From Deltaproteobacteria bacterium (GTDB taxonomy: Bacteria > Lernaellota > Lernaellaia > JACKCT01): 64,000 nt of DNA. The notes under the pieces were generated by a model, which had not been told where the DNA came from, searched no databases, and was given only the letters and a program-made list of their open reading frames with translations. Location: positions 1-64,000 of the forward strand of contig JADLEX010000057.1 of NCBI GenBank assembly GCA_020845895.1, in the 5' to 3' direction. The translations under genes and the position numbers were made by a program. This document shows, piece by piece, positions 59,636 to 64,000 of this stretch (positions within the stretch are counted from its first letter, which is position 1; each line of letters begins with the position of its first letter).

Positions 59636-60049
59636 TCATCCGATATAGGGGACCGCGGCGGGGCCGCCGAGATATTGGCCATGCAGGCGACGCACGTCTT
59701 CCATGATGTGCTCGTCCGAGAAATGGTGCCGGAAATAGCCGTAGATCACGTCGAAATTGTCCTCGGGGAAGTACCGCACGACCGGGTGCGTGACGCCCCC
59801 GCTCTCGACGTAATCGAATCGGACCTGGATCACCGGCTCGGGGCTGTGCTCGGCGAGTTCGCCGCCTCGCGACCGGTACTCGTCCACGTCCATCCAGCTC
59901 GACACCTCGGCCGAAACGACGACGAGATGGTGGACGCGTTCCATCAGGAACCGCCACATCTTGAAAATCTCGAGCGGAACATACCGCACGTCGCCTTCTT
60001 CGTCCGATTTGCGGGTCAGATAGCACTTGACCATCTGGATTGCGCTCAT
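59636..60049 (-). CDS. Conserved protein of an unknown paralogous family, copy B
   Basis: 137 residues, paralogue of 42695-43099: VRYVPLEIFKMWRFLM, SWMDVDEYRS, VIQVRFDYV and RYFPEDNFDVIYGYFRHHFSDEHI, with collinear layout. GAGGGGAG precedes ATG 60049. It lies 37 bases upstream of the FHA histidine kinase on the same strand, so is probably in its operon. No known fold or motif; soluble. Confidence 0.85.
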   Translation of the reverse strand: MSAIQMVKCYLTRKSDEEGDVRYVPLEIFKMWRFLMERVHHLVVVSAEVSSWMDVDEYRSRGGELAEHSPEPVIQVRFDYVESGGVTHPVVRYFPEDNFDVIYGYFRHHFSDEHIMEDVRRLHGQYLGGPAAVPYIG

Positions 60050-60209
60050 GGCTCCCCTCGCAAGGCTCGTGCGGCGCGACGGCGGCGCCGATGAAGCGAA
60101 AACTGCCGACCGATGGTGTCGCTCAAGATAGAGAGAAACGCCGCCGATCGTCAACGACTCGTTGCCGAGAGGCCGGAAAACCTCTAAGGACAATGGACAC
60201 GAGGCGACA

Positions 60210-61658
60210 TTGAGCGTTCTGAACTTCGACAATCGTTATCGAATTGTGCAGGAACTCGGCCGCGGCGGGATGGGCGTCGTCTACAAGGCCGAGTACACGG
60301 TGCTGGGGCTATTCGTGGCGATCAAGCGGCTGCTCATGCGCGGGCGCGCGTCGCTGGTCGAGCGGTTCATGGCCGAGGCGCGCTCGGCGGCCCAGCTTCG
60401 CCATCCCCACGTCGTCACCATCTACGATTTCAACAAGGACGCGGAAGGGCTCTACATCGTCTCGGAGTTCATCGACGGGACCGATCTGCACAAGCTGCTG
60501 CGCGCCAAGGGCGCGCTGCCGCCCGCGGTCGCGTGCGAGCTGCTGCTGCCCGTGCTCGACGCCATGCGCACCGCGCACGACATGAAAATCATCCATCGGG
60601 ACATCAAGCCGGCCAACATCCTGATCGAGTTGGTGCCCAACTCCAAGGAACCGCGCAAGCCGAAACTGGTGCCCAAGGTGGCCGACTTCGGCCTCGCACG
60701 GCTGGAGACCGACAAGGAGCTCGAGCTGACCGGCATGGTCATGGGCACGCAGAACTACGCATCGCCCGAGCAGTTCCGCGACTCGAAACACGTCGATCAC
60801 CGCACCGACATCTATTCGCTCGGCGCGATGTTTTTCGAGATGCTGACGAATCAGAAGCCGCAGTACCTGCGCGAGCCGAACATTCCACCCGCGTTTCGCA
60901 AGATCATCCTGAAAGCGACCGAGACCGACGTGGCGAAGCGGTACCAGAACCTGATGGAGATGATCCGCGACGTTCAGTCGGTCATGGAGATCGCGAAGCG
61001 CCGCACGGCCGAACCCGCGCCGCCACCGCCGCCGCGTGGCCAGCAGCCGCCCGAGGAACCGATGCCTTCGGACGTCGCCGCGCTCTCCAACATGATCCTG
61101 ATCGCATCGGGATCCTTTCCCTTCGGTCCCGAGAGCGTCCCCGTCGATCTGCCTGCGTGCTACGTCGATCGCTATCCGGTGACCAACGCGCAGTTCGCCC
61201 GTTTCAAGCCGTCCCACCATTTCGCCGCCGAGGAAGGCGAGCACCCCGCGACACGCATGTCGTATGTCGAGGCAGCGGCGTATGCCCAGTCTCAGGGCAA
61301 GCGCCTACCGACCGAGGAGGAGTGGGAGAAAGCGGCCGCCGGTCCGCAGGGACTCACGTTCCCCTGGGGGCGGCAGTTCGAGCTCGGTCGCTGCAACACC
61401 GTCGAGGCGGGCTTCGGCGGAACGACACCGGTGCACGCGTTCCCTGAAGGTCGCAGCGTTTACGGCGTGATGGACATGTCGGGCAATGTTTGGGAGTGGA
61501 CCTCCACCTGGCTCGACGAACGGAAAAACGCGCGCGTGCTCAAGGGTGGTGCGTTCAACGGCGAGGCGAAATTCGCGACGTGCCAGGCGCGCTTCGCGTA
61601 CCCCGAACGCGGACTGACGCCGCATTTTGGATTCCGCTGCGTCAAGCCCGCGCGCTGA
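60210..61658 (+). CDS. Ser/Thr protein kinase fused to FGE-sulfatase domain
   Basis: 482 residues. Hanks-type kinase (about 8-270): GRGGMGVVYKAEY (17-29), Lys in FVAIKRLL, HRDIKPANILI, ADFGLARLE, YASPEQFRD. A Pro-rich linker (about 265-285) follows, then an FGE-sulfatase (C-type-lectin-like) domain: MILIASGSFPFGPESV, YVDRYPVTNAQFARF, RLPTEEEWEKAA, MDMSGNVWEWT and HFGFRCV. The Cys pair of active formylglycine enzymes is not visible, so the domain is probably structural. No TM. TTG 60210 is preceded by GAGG; ATG 60192 is out of frame. Confidence 0.92.
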   Translation: MSVLNFDNRYRIVQELGRGGMGVVYKAEYTVLGLFVAIKRLLMRGRASLVERFMAEARSAAQLRHPHVVTIYDFNKDAEGLYIVSEFIDGTDLHKLLRAKGALPPAVACELLLPVLDAMRTAHDMKIIHRDIKPANILIELVPNSKEPRKPKLVPKVADFGLARLETDKELELTGMVMGTQNYASPEQFRDSKHVDHRTDIYSLGAMFFEMLTNQKPQYLREPNIPPAFRKIILKATETDVAKRYQNLMEMIRDVQSVMEIAKRRTAEPAPPPPPRGQQPPEEPMPSDVAALSNMILIASGSFPFGPESVPVDLPACYVDRYPVTNAQFARFKPSHHFAAEEGEHPATRMSYVEAAAYAQSQGKRLPTEEEWEKAAAGPQGLTFPWGRQFELGRCNTVEAGFGGTTPVHAFPEGRSVYGVMDMSGNVWEWTSTWLDERKNARVLKGGAFNGEAKFATCQARFAYPERGLTPHFGFRCVKPAR

Positions 61659-61685
61659 CGCTCCGGCGTCCCCGTTCCCGAACAC

Positions 61686-63995
61686 TCAGAAGTTGAAGAT
61701 ATCCTGGAGATCGATCGGAATTTCGGTGTCGCCGCTTTCCACGACGATGTTCTTCTTCACGGAAAATGCTTGATCGTCGAGCAGAATTTCGTAACGGCCC
61801 GGGGCGAGTTCGAATTCCGCGACCCCTCGCGGGTCGGTGCGCGACTCCAGGGCGGCGAATGGGACCCGAACTCGGATATTCGGCACGACGTGCGGACCGA
61901 CCGTGACGATGAGCTTGATGCGGCTCGCACTGACGCCGAGGCTTGACGCGAAGTCGGACGGCGCTTCGGCCGGCGGCGGGGCTTCGGCGTCGAAATCCGG
62001 AAATCCGGCATCCGCCTCGTCGACGGACTCGAAGGTGTACTCGGTCGTCGGAGCCGGCGGTTCCACCGAACCCGTCATGTCGACGGTGATCGAGGAGGGA
62101 ACGGCGGGAACGGATTCCTCCGCGGGGTGCGGGATGAATTCTGAACGCGTCGATTCCGCGACCGTTTCGTCTCGGGGCACGGGTGTCACGCGCGTCGGCG
62201 CGGTCGATGGCGTCGCTCCTTCGGCCGGGCGCACGGATTTTGCGAGCGCCTGCAATCCCAGTTTCGCCGCTCCCTGCACGGCGGGCGACTTCGACTTCAC
62301 CGCTTTTTCCAGCACGTCTTTCGCGGCGGGATCGCCCATTTTGCCGAGCGCCGCGCAAGCGGCGACCTGCACGGGGTCCTTGCTTTTTGATCCGCCGAAG
62401 ATGCCGAACAGGCCCGATTTGCCCGACAGAAGCTGCGAGAGCGCGGCGAGGGCTTCCGGACCGCCGATGCCGCCGAGGGCGGTCGCGGCCGCGGCCTCGA
62501 CCTCGGGGGTCGCGTATTTCGCCAGCACACCCTTGCCGGCGAGCAATTCGATCAGGACGGGCGCGAGCCCCTTGTTGCGAAACGTCCCGAAATCCTTGAT
62601 CCGCGCCTCGACAAATTTCGCGTCGGCGGAACCCTTGCCGATTTCCTCGAGCATCTTGTTTTCGGCCGCGGGCCCGCCGATGCGCGACAGGGCGCGAAAT
62701 GCGGCCGCGCGAACGTCCGGGTTGTAGTGCGAGGCCATCGGCGCGAGCTTGACGACGCTCTTGACGTTGCCGACCTCGCCGATCACGTCGATGAACGCGA
62801 CGCGGTAGCGGTCGTCCATGTTTTCGCCGAGTTCGGCGTAGAGCTCGGGCAACGCGGCCGCGCCGATGCCCTTGAGCGTGGCCACCGCGCGCTCGAGCGC
62901 CACGGGGCTGTCCGTCGTGTAAATGAAATCGACCAGCGCGGGCACCGACTTGTCGCCCATGCCGGAAAGAGCGGTGATCGGCGCGCCCTCGGCGCCTCGC
63001 GGCGCTTCCTCGAGATTTTGAATCAGCTTCGCCACCGACTGCGGCGACGCGATCTTGGTGAGCGCGAATTCCGCGCGCTTCTTCACCGGGGCCGACGCCG
63101 CGGCGGATTCGGCGGTGGCGTCGAACCCCGCGATGATCTTCATCGCCGCTTCGTAATCGCCCTTGGCGATGTGCACCTCGGCGGCTTTTTCGAGCCCGGT
63201 CGCCAGCGCCGAATACACCTCGGGATCGTCCTCGCGGGCGATGCCCTTCGACATGACGGACCCGACGCTGTTATGCAGGCCGTAGAGCGTGTAATCGACG
63301 GCCTTTTCGGCGATCTGCGAAAACGCCTTCGCCGACTGCAGGCGGCTGTTGCGGTCGTGGCTCGTCAGCGAGTCGGCGAGCCGGTCGATGATGCGTTGCG
63401 AGGCGGCGTCCTGCTTCGCGTAGCTCAGGTTCGTCACCACCGACGCGATCTCGCCGACCTTCGAGAGCGTGTTCACGTCGATCTGCGAGAGGATGTTCGC
63501 CTTTTCGAGCAGCTCCTCGACGTTGAGCTTGGCGAGTTGCCGCGACAGTTCGTCGCTGATCTTCGTCTTGATGATGACGTTGTCGAGCACCAGCTCCGAG
63601 GAGATGTTGATGTGCTTGATGCCCATGCGCTTGAGCGAACGCGGCAGGTTCTTTTTCGCCACGATCTCCTTGGCCGGTTTGCCGAAATACTCGAAGAAGC
63701 GCTGGATCTCGTCTTTGTCCGCGCCCACGCGCAGGTCGAGCGTGCGCACGTTGCGTTCGGTCAGGTAGAACAGAAACGCCTGGGCGAAGTCCTTTTTCGT
63801 GGACGCCATCGACAAGACGGACTTGTTGACCTGAAGGTTGCCGTGAAACGCCTCGAAGGTCAGCGTCTTGTGCGTGCGAAGCCACGTCAGGATCTGACGA
63901 CCGGCCTCGTCGATCGCCTCGAACACGATCTCGTTGAGCGTCGGGTACTGCTGCACCTTTCCGAGCGCGGCCATGGTCGCGTTCAGGATGTCCAT
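61686..63995 (-). CDS. Large HEAT-repeat protein, 5' end possibly outside the window
   Basis: 769 residues from ATG 63995, five bases from the right edge; an earlier start may exist. N-terminal helical module (about 1-115, LNEIVFEAIDEAGRQILTWL, KPAKEIVAKKNL) like those in other deltaproteobacterial signalling proteins; a helical region 120-320; HEAT repeats about 320-600 (VRAAAFRALSRIGGPAAENK, VQVAACAALGKMGDPAAKDV); a Pro/Glu-rich linker about 600-670; and a C-terminal beta-sandwich (VPNIRVRVPFAALESRTDP, EFELAPGRYEILLDD) of the carboxypeptidase-regulatory type. No signal peptide. Likely a scaffold beside the kinase gene, which is convergent. Confidence 0.85.
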   Translation of the reverse strand: MDILNATMAALGKVQQYPTLNEIVFEAIDEAGRQILTWLRTHKTLTFEAFHGNLQVNKSVLSMASTKKDFAQAFLFYLTERNVRTLDLRVGADKDEIQRFFEYFGKPAKEIVAKKNLPRSLKRMGIKHINISSELVLDNVIIKTKISDELSRQLAKLNVEELLEKANILSQIDVNTLSKVGEIASVVTNLSYAKQDAASQRIIDRLADSLTSHDRNSRLQSAKAFSQIAEKAVDYTLYGLHNSVGSVMSKGIAREDDPEVYSALATGLEKAAEVHIAKGDYEAAMKIIAGFDATAESAAASAPVKKRAEFALTKIASPQSVAKLIQNLEEAPRGAEGAPITALSGMGDKSVPALVDFIYTTDSPVALERAVATLKGIGAAALPELYAELGENMDDRYRVAFIDVIGEVGNVKSVVKLAPMASHYNPDVRAAAFRALSRIGGPAAENKMLEEIGKGSADAKFVEARIKDFGTFRNKGLAPVLIELLAGKGVLAKYATPEVEAAAATALGGIGGPEALAALSQLLSGKSGLFGIFGGSKSKDPVQVAACAALGKMGDPAAKDVLEKAVKSKSPAVQGAAKLGLQALAKSVRPAEGATPSTAPTRVTPVPRDETVAESTRSEFIPHPAEESVPAVPSSITVDMTGSVEPPAPTTEYTFESVDEADAGFPDFDAEAPPPAEAPSDFASSLGVSASRIKLIVTVGPHVVPNIRVRVPFAALESRTDPRGVAEFELAPGRYEILLDDQAFSVKKNIVVESGDTEIPIDLQDIFNF

Positions 63996-64000
63996 GACCT

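Overview
The window is a dense, high-GC bacterial chromosome segment with 56 protein-coding genes (two of them open at, or possibly cut by, the window edges). I see no rRNA, tRNA, CRISPR array, insertion sequence or phage genes. The start pdxJ-acpS-nnr-tsaE-lysC is an order familiar from Geobacter-type Deltaproteobacteria. Lipoproteins with poly-Asp tethers, large TPR and HEAT proteins, FHA and Ser/Thr-kinase signalling and a sigma-54 regulatory unit suggest a deltaproteobacterium-like or related candidate-phylum lineage (inference; no 16S gene is present). Codon use is GC-rich, so long antisense reading frames are common and were ignored. TTG starts are frequent, several exactly overlapping the previous TGA.

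Layout. 1-6791: cofactor, translation and repair operon (pdxJ, acpS, nnr, tsaE, lysC, mutY, lipoprotein esterase). 6796-12899: small housekeeping and envelope genes (UPF0178, UDG-like, isochorismatase-like, PanE-like, M23 endopeptidase, TMTC-like membrane protein). 12869-15099, minus strand: infA, acyltransferase, NAD-epimerase-like. 15292-17677: GNAT and ATP-grasp pair. 17681-19656: metX-metW. 19761-24078: a clan-CD (caspase/legumain-like) peptidase lipoprotein and a tandem pair of unknown membrane proteins. 24253-29098: SDR, NYN nuclease, PH-like protein, TPR protein, aroQ, M24 peptidase. 29095-37170: one 2,691-residue TPR protein. 37246-40915: DUF5610 protein and a tandem radical-SAM protein. 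41091-43099: lipoprotein, RlmI-type methyltransferase and a member of an unknown paralogous family.

43109-50297 is the most coherent regulatory unit. A cache-domain sensor kinase and an NtrC-type sigma-54 activator are divergent from an operon headed by a near-perfect sigma-54 promoter (46957-46971) with an upstream dyad. That operon encodes two small serine-recombinase-like proteins with degraded active sites and a membrane FeS/CCG oxidoreductase resembling ETF:menaquinone oxidoreductase, and closes with a strong terminator. 50399-53653 is an operon for four exported proteins, including a lower-GC HExxH metalloprotease and two recently duplicated Lcl/DUF1566 lipoproteins. 53667-57086 holds a DUF3052 protein, an AI-2E-family permease and a lipoprotein with a probable alpha/alpha-toroid. 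57240-63995 is a signalling block: HEAT protein, lone receiver, FHA-GAF histidine kinase, second member of the unknown paralogous family, Ser/Thr kinase fused to an FGE-sulfatase domain, and a large HEAT protein.

The best candidates for something undescribed are the sigma-54/degenerate-resolvase/oxidoreductase unit, the giant TPR protein with repeated VDLF motifs, the double radical-SAM-SPASM protein, the caspase-like lipoprotein, and the two unknown paralogous families.
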